The notes below the pieces were generated by a model, which saw only the letters and a program-made list of their open reading frames with translations, had not been told where the DNA came from and did no database searches. Below are positions 1-16,559 of a stretch of DNA of 64,000 nucleotides, in pieces (position 1 is the first letter of the stretch; every line of letters starts with the position of its first letter). The position numbers and the translations under genes were made by a program. Where the stretch lies: contig CM032661.1 in NCBI GenBank assembly GCA_019095985.1, forward strand, positions 21,504,668 through 21,568,667. Direction: 5' to 3'. The DNA is from Streblospio benedicti. Lineage: Eukaryota; Annelida; Polychaeta; Spionida; Spionidae.

Positions 1-917
1 GAACCACATGCTATAGAAGTGACTTTTCACATGTTCTACTTATGTTGGTCTCTTTATCAGTTAATAGAGGTTCGGGACTGCTAGTAAATGACTCATTACA
101 GAGGTGGTCTATTCACACCGGTGGTCCTAATGCAGTTACGGGTCTATCTCTGAATTTGTTTAGGCCAGTTTGATATAACCGAGGCCCACAGTTTCTAGTA
201 TGCAAAATAATATTGCATTTTTGTATCCAGACATCGACGAAAGAAGAGAGAAAAAATGAGTCCGAGCAAGTCTATAGACAAAAACGGGGCAACGTTGACC
301 ACATAGTAATATCAAGCCACATCTCTCAAGCCTGACTTGGTTACAGGGAAATATACGTCTATTAAGTTGGTTTTCTCTTCGATGCATCTACATCGCAGTA
401 TGAATAAACGTGCCCTTTGTGGGTCCCACACACTTTGTGAGAAATTTATATTATGACCACTTTTGTAGGGAAAATAAGTATGTAGACCTCTACACCATTT
501 ATCATTTATGTTTTATGTTAGTGTTGGTGGGTTTTGTATAACTGTTATTTGGTGCATGAGCGATGAAATATAGATGTATAAAACAAATGTGCATATGACC
601 AGCATTTTTTTTTTTTTTTTTTTTTTTTTAATTATATTTTTGGAAGTGTGCCATGGGAGAAACGACTGAAAACCGAAAGACGCGATCAATGAAACCAAAA
701 CAATTAGAGTAATGTGGGATCTCTTGACCCGTAGGACCGTGTAGTGACTTTCTTACAATATGTGTTTTGTCATCATAGATACTCCTGCAGCAAGCGCATG
801 AAGCGTACGCTCGATATTAATACGCACTCTGTTATGACGGTGATTCGTGGCTTATGGGTGCTTACTATTGATTCTCCTCCAATAAAAAGAGGCAGACGAT
901 GTGGGGTAGGGAAAACA

Positions 918-1100
918 CAGTAGAGCCCCCCCCCCCAAATAAAACCACACCTGGATCGAGACCACCTCTCTAGATAAAAGGCGATTCCTCACGACCCCAA
1001 AACTTTCGCAAAGTGACCACTTTAAAACCTCTATAAAGAGACCACCTCTATATAGATAATCACTTGAGGACAGTGCCACATGTGATTCGCATGGAGAGGT
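918..1100. repeat. MITE-like repeat, 'cagtagaacc / agaggtggtctcttta' family (B)
   Basis: The copy opens with cagtagag and contains several forms of the recurring phrase 'gagaccacctctctagat ... cctctataaagagaccacctc'. The same phrase, in either orientation, occurs at more than ten places in this window, often ending in 'cagtagaac' or its complement 'gttctactg'. I infer a short non-autonomous DNA transposon family with mariner/pogo-type ends. Borders are approximate. The minus-strand frame across it spells GGLFIEV, a translation signature that recurs in other copies but is repeat-derived, not a protein motif. Confidence 0.55.
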
Positions 1101-2744
1101 TTTAACGTTACTGTATATTGAGCACAAGACAACTCATCCGTGATGAGCACAGTGAGCTGTAATGGTTGCTGCTTGAGTGACTCTCATCATGGTGGCGTTA
1201 ACGGTAATGATTGAGTAGGTCTATTGGGCCGTATTTAGATGAAATGTTACCATTACAAATATGGTCATCTTACCTCATGGCCCCGCGAATAAGGTATTCT
1301 TTGAAAAGGTTGATCTTACAAATAGGACAAGTTCTTTTTATACTTCTTGCAGATGGAGGGCTTGAATAGTATAAGGATACATATACATATTCAGTTGTTG
1401 GTTCTATGTCGCACAATTTAGCGTTGGTTTCTGTAATTTACGGCTAGTGGACATAGAAAATCCTTACGTACAAATGTTAAGTTTATGAAGAAACATGTAT
1501 TCATATTGATCTACAATGATAAATTAGTCAACTTTTATAACGTAGAACAATTATACGGAATACTGTTAATCTATATGTAAATGCTCTTTGAACTTTGAAA
1601 TATGTGAGGCAATGATGGAACGAGTCAATTTACATTCAAAAGAGTAGCCTTATTCACTACAACACACACGATAGTTATCACACCCAGGAGAACGTTTGTC
1701 AAAAAGAAGTATGCAGCTTCACTTTTATATGGTGCAAGAGACATGCGCGTAATGCCACATTAACTTAATTTACATTTGCCCCGCAACTCTTTCTTTAACA
1801 CGCCTGATGAGGTTGAACAGAGAGTGACAAAGATATAACGCGATAACAAAAGAGGCTGATGGGTGCATCCGATAAAACGCTCTATGGACTTTTTCCTAAG
1901 TGCCATTTGGTGTAGTTCAGCTATATTGGTGTGTGTTTTTGAGTGACTCAAATGGGCACGTGATGCATGTTGAATGAGTCACCAAAAGATATTACAGAGG
2001 TTCATTGTTATGGTAAATGTTTGTTCCAGCAGTAATGTATCACTATAGATGCTTCACGATGGTGGCTACGACGGTTGAAACAGAGGGTGGTTGAAGATAC
2101 TTTTGTTTTATATACATACGTTTCGTCTAGTACCAGAAAATTGCTTTTCAAGAGGCTTGCTCTCAAAAGGTTTTCAGTGATGTCTATGTATCACGGGACA
2201 TATATACATTGGTTTCATCGTTGAAGAAGGAAGCGTGAGTAAGAAAAACGGTGGGAGTTAGGGTGTTAAAGGGGTTAGGAAATCGCATATCCCTTTTTGG
2301 TCTCATTAACGGCATTTTCCAAACATCACACTTCGTGGAAATCTCATTGTCCTTCTTTTGGGACACTCCAAGAACGACATTTACATGCACATTGTTACAA
2401 AGCGTTGCTGCGTTTCTCCATTCTCGCCTCCCTATGATGCAACATAAACACACCCATATGTTTCCCATATATCCTCAGTCGGAGGCGCAACATTAGCATA
2501 CACATGGGGTGGCTCTGATGGTGTTTTAAAGCTCAATCCAGCTCGTTTAAAATGCCCCAAGTTTACCGCCAATATCCACTGAGAATTGTTATGCTTTACG
2601 TTTGTGTTTTAGAGCACTTGGCTATGATTTGGTTTGGTGTTTTTTGGCCCAAAATGGCCACCTGCTCAACTAAACTCTCTCGTGTCAAGAATCTCCTATA
2701 ATGTACATAAATATGTGTGGATATCACTATAAGGGAAAGATTCT

Positions 2745-2973
2745 TTCCAGAATTATGCATAACATCCAAAACATGGGACCCACCAAATAGAATAAAACCT
2801 CCAAATGAGACTACCTCTGTAAATAGACCACATTTATAATGGGGTTCCAAGACAACTCATAAAGAGACAAATTTAACATGAATTTGTGAAAAAGAACACA
2901 TCTCTAATGAGATTAGATCACTGGAAGACATTCCATCAGATGGTCTTGATAGAGGCGTACGGTTCTACTGTAA
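2745..2973. repeat. MITE-like repeat, family B copy
   Basis: Contains 'aaacctccaaatgagactac', 'ctctgtaaatagaccac' and 'cataaagagac', and ends in 'cggttctactgta', the complement of the family's cagtagaac terminus. The left border is unclear. Confidence 0.5.
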
Positions 2974-5514
2974 AAACGGCGTCAAAGATCATTTGCACGC
3001 CAGTCCCATAAAATACGGGCTCGTTGATACCTCAAGGTCTGGTGCTTGTAAATGAAAATGTACAGCTTCTGTAGACTCCATGGCTGTGTTATATTCGGAG
3101 AGCTTGTTGCGTATATAGCTATGGATCTTGGTTTAAGGAGTCATGGTTTCCGGGATTTTTCAGAGAAATTTGTTCTGTTCTGGTGCAATTTTATTTGAAG
3201 GATGGAGTTAGCTTTCCTGAACGGCGTTTCTATCGACCCTTGCTCCTCAAATCTCGGAGAGCAATCATTCTTATTTATTTTGAGGGTATTTCTCATCAAA
3301 ATTAAACCACAAGGAAGCCATTAGGTACTCATAAATGTAATCTAAAAAAAAAGAGGGGGGGGGGGGTGCGGGTTCCAATTTATGTAGCACGATTGATATA
3401 GCTGGAAGCTAATCCCGTACAGCTTAATCATACTAAAACACGCTTTTTTATACGGAGACGAATACGCATTCACACAAATAGGTTTTTGGACGACAGAAAA
3501 CAAACCAAAACAAGTATGTTGCGTTGGGTTGCTGAGTCAAACGAATGGCAAAAGCGATTGGTGTTATGCAATTAGACGCAACATAACTATTGCTAACAAA
3601 GCTGAACCAGAATTCATGTCGCCCGTGTACGCGCAGGTTTTACCTCAGAACACGAAACTGTCGATCCCGTTAATGTCGTCTGTTCATGAGGTTACCGAAC
3701 CTATCCATCACGAGCTGTTTCTATGATTGGCGGTATTGTCCCTACTGCAATCCCGTGGTGGACGAATTGCATTGAAAAGCTACATCCTTTATTCCGTTTA
3801 TCATCAGAATGTGTGCGTGTTGTGTCCGTAGCGCCCGCAATTTGCCACTACTGTGGCACACAAATAAAACAATCTTTGAATACACTACTCAACCACCTGC
3901 CCATTTAACAAAACACTGAGTTCTCAAGACATTTTGCAAATTTGCACTGACCGAAGAAGTGTCGAATCGCTTCCAAGTCACTTGCTAACGTAACAATGAA
4001 ACCGTATCCCGTGTTAAAAGTCCCATAGCTTCATCCACTCATCTTATCCACATGCACTCACATTTCGTGTCTCTATATGATCCTCACATCACACATTGTT
4101 TGTGACTGATCCATATTGGTGAGTGTACTGCGTCCCGAGCCAGCTCTCAGCTCACACTGCTCAATACTGTGGGGTTCTGGGTTTGGCCTCTTCGTACATT
4201 TCCAATTTGACACAGAAAGACGTCCACGATGATGGAAAGGTTTTTTCATAAGGAAGTGGTATTGTGGAAAGGGCTGGAAACGAGGGATGCATGAAATGAA
4301 GGAAGTGTTATTTGGGGGGGGGGGAAGAAAAAGAGGGATAAGGAAAAAAACAGGAGGGAAATTATATAGAATAGAGGGATTAGAGAGACATGGGAATTCT
4401 TAACTCCTTATTAACGCACCCCCAATAAAATGGACCAAGCTTTCGGATAATATTATCCAATATCATGAATATGTTTTAGATATATGACTCAATATTATTC
4501 ACACTTACACCAAATATCAACCTTATTTGTCGAATGTCCCAATTCCTTGGAGTGAGTTGAATGATAGTGGTGGAATCATGGCCCTCTCCCTGCATACACA
4601 TTATCCCTGATTATAATCTTTTTGATATTATGATTACATAATTCAGGGGATATTAGTCCATTATATGATAGTCAAACAAGCCTTGTTTTAGGAGTTGGTA
4701 GCATAAGCTTCCGTACCAAGGTGCAGAAAGGCAATGGTAGAAAATGGACCTGATGGTTTTCAAGCGATATTAATTTCAGATTTAATATGTAATATATGAC
4801 AATAGGCCAAACTTATTCAGGGCAGAATGGCAAACTGAAACAAAACAAGACTCCACCAATTTCACATATCTCAGAGGGCAGCTATTCTGGGATAGTATCA
4901 CAAGCAGATATGGTAAACCACCAATTTCAATTAGTTTTCATCCAAGAAGGCTTGAGATTAAACGTTGTTGCTAGACATCAACCCAGGTGATTTAAAGCGT
5001 CTAGACCAGAGGTCATGCTCACCAGAATCCTCTATTCTCACCCTAGGGAACTGGCATCCATCATTACATTTACATGTATTTTCATCTAGTAGTGTTTCCA
5101 CGAGGACACTACCAGATGGCTAACTGATGTTTCAAAGAATTCAGGTTCCTCAGGAGATAGCATTGGGAACACGACTATCCCTCAGTTACTTGTTACCATC
5201 CAAAGAGGAATGCTAAGTCTTGGCTGTCCTTGATGGATGTCGTTTGGTAATTCAGGAGAATGCATATGTAGAAAGTAAAGGTGATGATGGAAAATGAAAG
5301 TTTTACAGGGATGCCATTAATTTATTAAGAGCAGAAAAACAAACAAAAAAAAGCAAGCTAGACTCCACTGGTGTCACGCATCTTAAAGGACATCTATTAT
5401 CGCAGGAGCACCCGAAGACACGTTTTTCTAAATATGTTTCAAATGCATTGGAATGCATTAAAATTCAGTTGAAAAATATTTGCTAATAATTAATTAGTCG
5501 AATGAATTAGTTAA

Positions 5515-6310
5515 AGCTGTTCCTTCATTCCCAGGAGGACAAAAGTCTAATTTTCCCAGCTGGTAAAATCAGACGGAATTGAAGCCACAGCTTTTCATAG
5601 CTGGCAAAAATTCGGATTTTGAAGGAACAGTTTCTAGCCAGCTGGGAACGTGTTATTTTGAAGGTACAGCTTTTTATAGTTGAAAAAAAAGTTATCTTAA
5701 AGGTACAGCTTTGTATAACTGGCAGCTTTTAAACAAATAGCACAGTTACTGAAGCTAGAACTTTATATTAGTTCCACATAAAAGTATACAAAGTATACAA
5801 ACAAACACCCACGGGCAATTAAGTTGAATATTTGGCAATTTAGGGGGTCCAATATCATGTGAGTTTTTGTTCTGTGCATATGTGTGAATGTAAATTGGAA
5901 TTTAAATGTTTTAGTTCTTATATGGTCTCAATTTTGGGACACATTTGAAAATGATAATGATTTTGTGAATTTATCAATCATACATGTATTTATCTGTCGA
6001 TTGTGAATTTATCAATCATACAGATATTAATCTGTCTATAAATATCTATCAACTTCCATAAACATTGCATTGTAGTCATGAGGTTTGTGAGCAGGCATGT
6101 GAATAATGAATGATTAAAAACCATACATTAAGTAAATGAAATGCAAACTTTTTTCAATCATTGTTATAGTGAAGATGAGCTGTACCTAAAAATTTGCCAG
6201 CCAAGCTGGACCTTCACAGTTGCCAGCTGAAGCTGGGGTCAGAAATTGAAATTTACCAGCTGGCATTTAAATGTTTGACCTGTTCTTTTTTTCTGCCAGC
6301 TGGATATGCA
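5515..6310. mobile_element. Non-autonomous DNA element with cagctgg-rich subterminal inverted repeats
   Basis: The left end (about 5515-5730) carries repeated 'ccagctggtaaa', 'cacagcttttcatagctggc' and 'aaggtacagctt' words. The right end (about 6180-6310) carries their reverse complements: 'gctgtacctaaaaatttgcc', 'ttgccagctgaagctgggg' and 'aatttaccagctggc'. The two ends therefore pair imperfectly, as expected for a MITE with long, internally repetitive terminal inverted repeats. The interior has no coding capacity and includes a 38-bp tandem duplication at 5963-6038. Superfamily and target-site duplication were not determined. Confidence 0.55.
5963..6038 (+). repeat. Tandem duplication, 2 x 38 bp
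   Basis: Two adjacent copies start with 'ttgtgaatttatcaatcata' at 5963 and 6001 and both end near 'atctgtc'. They differ at a few positions. They lie inside the cagctgg element. Confidence 0.8.
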
Positions 6311-7666
6311 AATTTGAAAGTCCCAACCAGGGTGGGCCATCAACTTTGTACATGAAAAAGAGGGGGGTCTCCGACTTTGTACAGAAATTATCAGAAAATC
6401 CTCCACCCCCTCCCCATAAATGATGAACGGTCCCTTAATGTGGACCTCGCAGAAATAATTCATATTCAGATAATTATGTAGAAAAACACCCAACCCATTC
6501 TACACCAACTGTGGTAAGTCACGTTCTGCATTATCATGAGTGGGAGAACATTATTCTCATTGATATTTTACTTTTGCAAACCAGTATTGAACATAATGTA
6601 AACACACTATGTCTGCGCAGTAGTTATAACGGCCACAATGTTTCACCTGCTTTAAGGTGGGCTATGGAATATTGACATGAGGGTTGCAGGTATTTAAATA
6701 TAAATACTACTGCTGCCAAAAAAGGTACTGCCCTCAACATAAACACTAGTCTTGACAGGATTACTAAAACTATAATGAACAATTGACATGGTATAACAGA
6801 ATTACTGGATTTAATCCACGTTATGATACTTATGGATATTGTTTAATGATTGAGGTGAGTAAGTTGAGAGACTATATATTATTACAAATGCAATTAACAT
6901 AAATCCTGATTTATTTGGTGGGTGTGGTACTGCTCAGTGTAAAAAGAGATTTGCATGGGACCATTTGTTCATATACACATATATAATGGAATGATTTGAT
7001 TTTTCTTTTACATAATATGCAAAAAATAATTTAATTTTTCTTATTAACCATGTTGTTATTTATTGAATAATAAGGCTTCTGTGTTGATCCTCTCTTTACT
7101 TCTTGTTCAAGCCTGCAATTCTTATCTAATTACTGCATTTATTAAGTATTAAATTTATGGAAAATATGCATGCAGTCCTTTAGAAGTGCAAACTGTATAA
7201 CCATGCTTTGAACAAACTCGTAGCGGTGTGATCAATTATATGGGGAAGAAATTCAAGTGGTGAAATTTAAAATGTTTATCAGTGTATTGAATGTGAAAGA
7301 AATTATGAGTGTAATTCATGCAAAAAAATCTGAAAGACTGTCCTTTCTAAATTCATAAGCTGATACTAGGGTTTGGTTTAGATTTTAAATAGAGATCAAA
7401 ATGCGTACTGGTACTAATAACTGAATGAAAGTTTTTATCATTTGTTTACTATGAAAACTAATGCTATAATGACCCTAACAAATTGTATGACCATATAACT
7501 GAAAAGTGTCTCATCAATAGAAATTCATATGCCAGGGTAATAAAAATGCACTCCAATTGTACTTTGTGAAAGCCCGTAGAAAAGAGTTACCGATGAATTA
7601 TATTGGCAACAAGTGCCCTGTACTTATGTGAAGAAGACCAAAGGCCTAGGGCAATATATTGTCCAG

Positions 7667-7815
7667 TAGAACCTTTGTATATTTGACCACTTTAATTTGA
7701 TGGTGCAATTGCTCAATAACAAGAGGTTTTGCCCAATACCACCCATTATATCTTCAAAAGATATCTTACATTTGTGATGAAGGGGTGGTCGGTTTATAGA
7801 CATGGTCAAGACTAC
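7667..7815. repeat. MITE-like repeat, family B copy
   Basis: Starts with 'cagtagaacctttgtatatt' followed by 'tgaccactttaatttgatgg', and later contains 'ggggtggtcggtttatagac'. The distal end is not clear. Confidence 0.45.
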
Positions 7816-8559
7816 ATAATGGGTATGTGAAACGTACATGGTATCGTATTGCATATGGTATAATATGTACATGGTAAAATGCTAGTCTGTATCGGTCCCA
7901 TTTCATACCCGATAAGTCTCGAAATTGAAAACATAAAAAACATGTTTCGAATAATTACTTTGTAATCTACAAAATGTTCAAACCATAGCCATTATTACTT
8001 TAAAAATCATATAATGAACCACTTTGGACAATTTTACATTGCCGTTTAAAGCCTGTGAGAATATCAATATTGTTATGCAATAGAACCAAAATATTTGCTA
8101 AAGGTCATAAGTTCAAAAGAGATCAATATTTTGTTATGGTAATATGCAACAGGAATGTATGGATCACAATAGTTGTTTGCTGAACCTCAGATGATTTGTA
8201 GAGAAACTCCATAAAGCACACATGTACATACTCAAATATGACTGTTTTCAGTGTGCGTTACATCAAAAATATGTTTTTAGATTAATAAAGATATTTGATT
8301 AATAGAAAATTGATACCCTCATATGTGCAACTGTCAGCAATCCAGAAGCGATGAAATACTTAGATATTTGAAATACATGTAGATGACTTTGTACAAATAA
8401 ATTCCTTATAGATCAATCTGTGTGAGGCGGGGTGGGGTGGAGGTTGACATGCATCCTCCCCCCCCCCCGCCAAATCCCAGATGTCATGTTTCCAAGTTTT
8501 TTTGGTATATCAAATTTCTTTAACACATACAAAATCATGTCCAATGATTGCATACACCC

Positions 8560-8660
8560 TTAAAAAAAATGGATTTGCTAGTACACCTATCCTCAAGGAA
8601 TCAAACCAAGGGCCTTATGGCTATGAATCTATAGCTTATTAGGCCAATAGGTAGCAAGTA
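8560..8660 (-). repeat. tRNA-derived SINE head (fragment)
   Basis: On the minus strand there is a plausible RNA polymerase III A box (tggcctaataag) followed about 35 bases later by a near-consensus B box (ggtttgattcc). The intervening sequence does not fold obviously into an intact tRNA cloverleaf, so this is read as a decayed tRNA-derived SINE head and not as a tRNA gene. Body and tail were not delimited. Confidence 0.35.
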
Positions 8661-10703
8661 CATATAGTGACACATATTTGGTGTCAACATCAATATCACA
8701 ACAATGATTAATCCATCAAGAATGTCGGTGTTTTATGTTATGATTATTGGATCCCTGTCAGCGTTATCTCATCAAAATTACGCCCCCTTGTAATCATTGG
8801 GTGTTTATAACATTGACAAACCAGTTATTTTTATGATCATTACATCAAGTAAAGACTATTAAGGGATCTATCTTAATGATTAATTATATCAAATACTAAT
8901 AGGGTAAGGAAACATAGTAAGTAATGAACATGTTTAGATATAATTTAGGCTGCTCAAAAGTTCTCCTTTGCTGTTTAACATAATGAAAAGTTGAGTGCAC
9001 TGCTTAGTAAATTACCGGATAACAAAGGACTCATTTTTACATTTCTGCTTTAAAAGTAAGTGACTCTAAACCCGCTACCTTAAAATCCCTTAAACTTTAT
9101 GACAGCTTAATGTCTCTAATGACAAAATGTGCTGAAGTTAAGAAGATTTGGTCCAAAATATGGATATGGAATACAACACGTTTACAAATATTTGTGTGGG
9201 AAAGGATAGGCAAATATTTCTATTGACCAAAGAGCACGTCTGGGTAAAAGTTGGTCAATTTGATACCTGTGGTCAAGACACTCAGTCTAAATAATATTGA
9301 GAAGCTTTTCACCAGCATATCCAGGTTCTTGGCAAAAGGGTGGAAGGAAGAAGGAGGAAGTTTCGTATAATGCTTAATTGATAGTACATATGCTAAAAAG
9401 AATAGTTAGAATACACAATAAAAGTGAAATATTTTGCTGGAAAGCTTGGGGGGGGGGGGCATGCCCCATGGATCTGCCTATGGTATTTATGCTACATAAA
9501 TGATGCTAAGATTAAATATACTAATGAGACCACTTCTGTAATAGGGCCTTTGGATCATTTGAATATGATCATGTACCATGTAGAAATTATCATGATTTGT
9601 CAAGATGACCTATCCATCTTCTCTGTATTCTAAATATCCAGTGATAAGACATCATCGGAAATGAAGTGAGAAGTGCATTTTGTGTTTGATGTAATGAGTT
9701 TTTTAATGCTTTAATTGACAATTTTAGAGTTGAAAATACATGCTAAAATTAAGTAAGAATTTCAGTAATAAATGATTTCAAATGGAAAAAATGGGCACAA
9801 TAGACAAAACAAATATTTACAGGCATTCCAAGGCTCCCTATAATGTATCTTTACAAAGCCACAAGATTTCTTTGAATGTCCAAGCCTTACATTTTGCTTG
9901 TTCCAGTCCATGGGCGCTGAAATACGGTATCTTAACATGGGAACTATTGGGTTTATTACATGCTGAAATGTGGTTTTATGCAATGTTCTATTTTACACAT
10001 TCAATTTTTATAGTGTAGGGTTTTTACCCTCTGTTTTTGCATTTTAAAACAACTTGTGTCTTGTTTAAAATCAACAATTCCAAATTTTGTTATGTGGCTT
10101 ATATAATCATAGTGTATGTTATTTGATTGATTAGTGGATTCGTATTTATAGCTTAAAGAATATTGTGGTTTTTAGAAATTAGATGAAGATGTCAATGGAA
10201 TGTGAGACCAATAACTAATAAACAAAGCTATGTGAGTTAATATAAAAGTTACATATTATTTTAATAAGTATATGTTCAATTTGACAGTGATTTTAATTCA
10301 AATTGTTTCAATTGGAAACAATCTCAATTTTGGATTACATTAATAAATCATTTATTGAGGATGTTAAATCAAATCATGCATGGAGTAAAGTTCAAAAAAT
10401 GAATACAATTAGGAAGTAGCTATATATAGTGGAACATGTGACTTTTTATCTTTTATGAATGTGCAGACTACACAAAGATTTCATTTTCTAACTTTACAGA
10501 ACAAATCATGATGCTAAAATTATAATAATGACAGTTTCTGTTTGTGATAATAACAGATCATAGAACCCTTACTGATCATATTGTATCCACTAACTCTACA
10601 GATGTTATTCAAATAGATTATTAATTTGACATCATTGTGTAAGAATATGGAAATGGATTGACATACATGAACTTACAGTAAGTTTTAGATCATTTTATAA
10701 TGC

Positions 10704-11064
<361 letters not shown>

Positions 11065-11553
11065 CCAAATGTTATTTTATATATATACATAAATAGAAAA
11101 AAACTTTTTACTATGGTATATCTTGGGGAGCTAAATTAACGTGAAATTACAAACTACATATAAATATATATATGATATGTATAATATATAAGGAAAAGTG
11201 CAAATTTGTAGTTTAGATACCACTTGTTTGTTTTTTATGTGTAATCGCAATATTATCATAATAATTACATAAAATGTTACAATATTATGTAATATAATAT
11301 TAGATTTAATCTAGAAATAGTGAAATTAATTATGTACAAAACAAGTTTACATCCATACCTTGATGACTTTGTTAATAAGCTAGGCTAAAATTAAGAAAAT
11401 CCAAATTTTATTACATCAAACTGTATAATAGCTATATGTATTCGCAGAGTCATTGCAGTGTTTTTTGGAACTGATGATTGAGTTTAGGTGTAAAAACTTG
11501 AACTTATGAAACAATGTTGTAAATAAAATGCTGCCATAAAACACCTTGTAATG

Positions 11554-15980
<4,427 letters not shown>

Positions 15981-15984
15981 TACA

Positions 15985-16150
15985 CAACAACCTGGGTATC
16001 TCGACATTACTTTTCTCAAATTTTCTGTTATATTGACTTCAGTGTCATTTCCTTTCAACCACCTGGTATATTATGATGAATATATTTCAGTGGGTTATCT
16101 TGAGTATTGGCTATCTTGAGCATTTTACTGTTATCCTTAAACATTCGAGA
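15985..16150. repeat. pogo/Tigger-like MITE, family A, degenerate copy
   Basis: Shares with the better copy at 16,374 the phrases 'atctcgacattacttttctc', 'aaattttctgttat', 'gtgggttatcttgagtattg', 'cttgagcattttactgtt' and 'cattcgagataaatttctac'. Its ends are more decayed and no target duplication was identified. Confidence 0.55.
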
Positions 16151-16373
16151 TAAATTTCTACAGAAGCTTTGCTCAGCTGCTAGGAAAAGAGGTATAAATT
16201 GGAATTTAGTATCTTGTTTACCTGTGAATATAACTTTATCAAACATATGTATTGCTTTCATTTTAATTTGAACAACTCTATTAAAATATTCTTATGAGCA
16301 GATTCCACATTAATGATACAATGCCATGCGATGTACATCTATGTAAAAAATCACCCCAATTCGATTAGATATA

Positions 16374-16546
16374 CAGTAGAACCTCCATGTCTTGATATTA
16401 CTTATCTTGAATTTACTGGTATTTTGAAGTTAGTTTCTTTTTTCTGTTAGCTACTTTATGAACAAATTAGTTGGTTATCTCAAATATTGGGTATCTTGAG
16501 AATGTTTCTGTTCTCGCTATAGTTTTGAGATAACGAGTTTCTACTG
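16374..16546. mobile_element. pogo/Tigger-like MITE, family A, with TA target-site duplication
   Basis: The 173-bp element starts cagtagaacctcc and ends gagtttctactg. These ends are inverted repeats of each other and are flanked on both sides by TA (16,372-16,373 and 16,547-16,548). TA duplication and a CAGT-type terminus are the signature of the Tc1/mariner superfamily, most like the pogo/Tigger branch. It has no coding capacity. Related, more decayed copies lie at about 15,985, 25,150, 35,045 and 36,868. Confidence 0.75.
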
Positions 16547-16559
16547 TACATCATTAGAC

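Larger units (their letters stand above)
1..5510. other. Intergenic region without a supportable gene
   Basis: No open frame here has recognisable domains or convincing exon structure; the longest frames (60-94 codons) look like chance frames. The stretch holds a T25 run at 605-629, C11 at 926-936, G12 at 3355-3366, G11 at 4314-4324, and two copies of the 'cagtagaacc' DNA-transposon repeat family listed separately. Small promoters or untranslated exons cannot be excluded by eye. Confidence 0.6.
6311..10700. other. Intergenic region without a supportable gene
   Basis: AT-rich non-coding DNA. Besides the listed repeats it holds C11 at 8458-8468 and G12 at 9448-9459. The latter is followed by 'catgccccatggatctgcct', a repeat phrase also seen inverted near 43,930 and in related form near 47,640. 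No frame has a recognisable domain. Confidence 0.55.
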
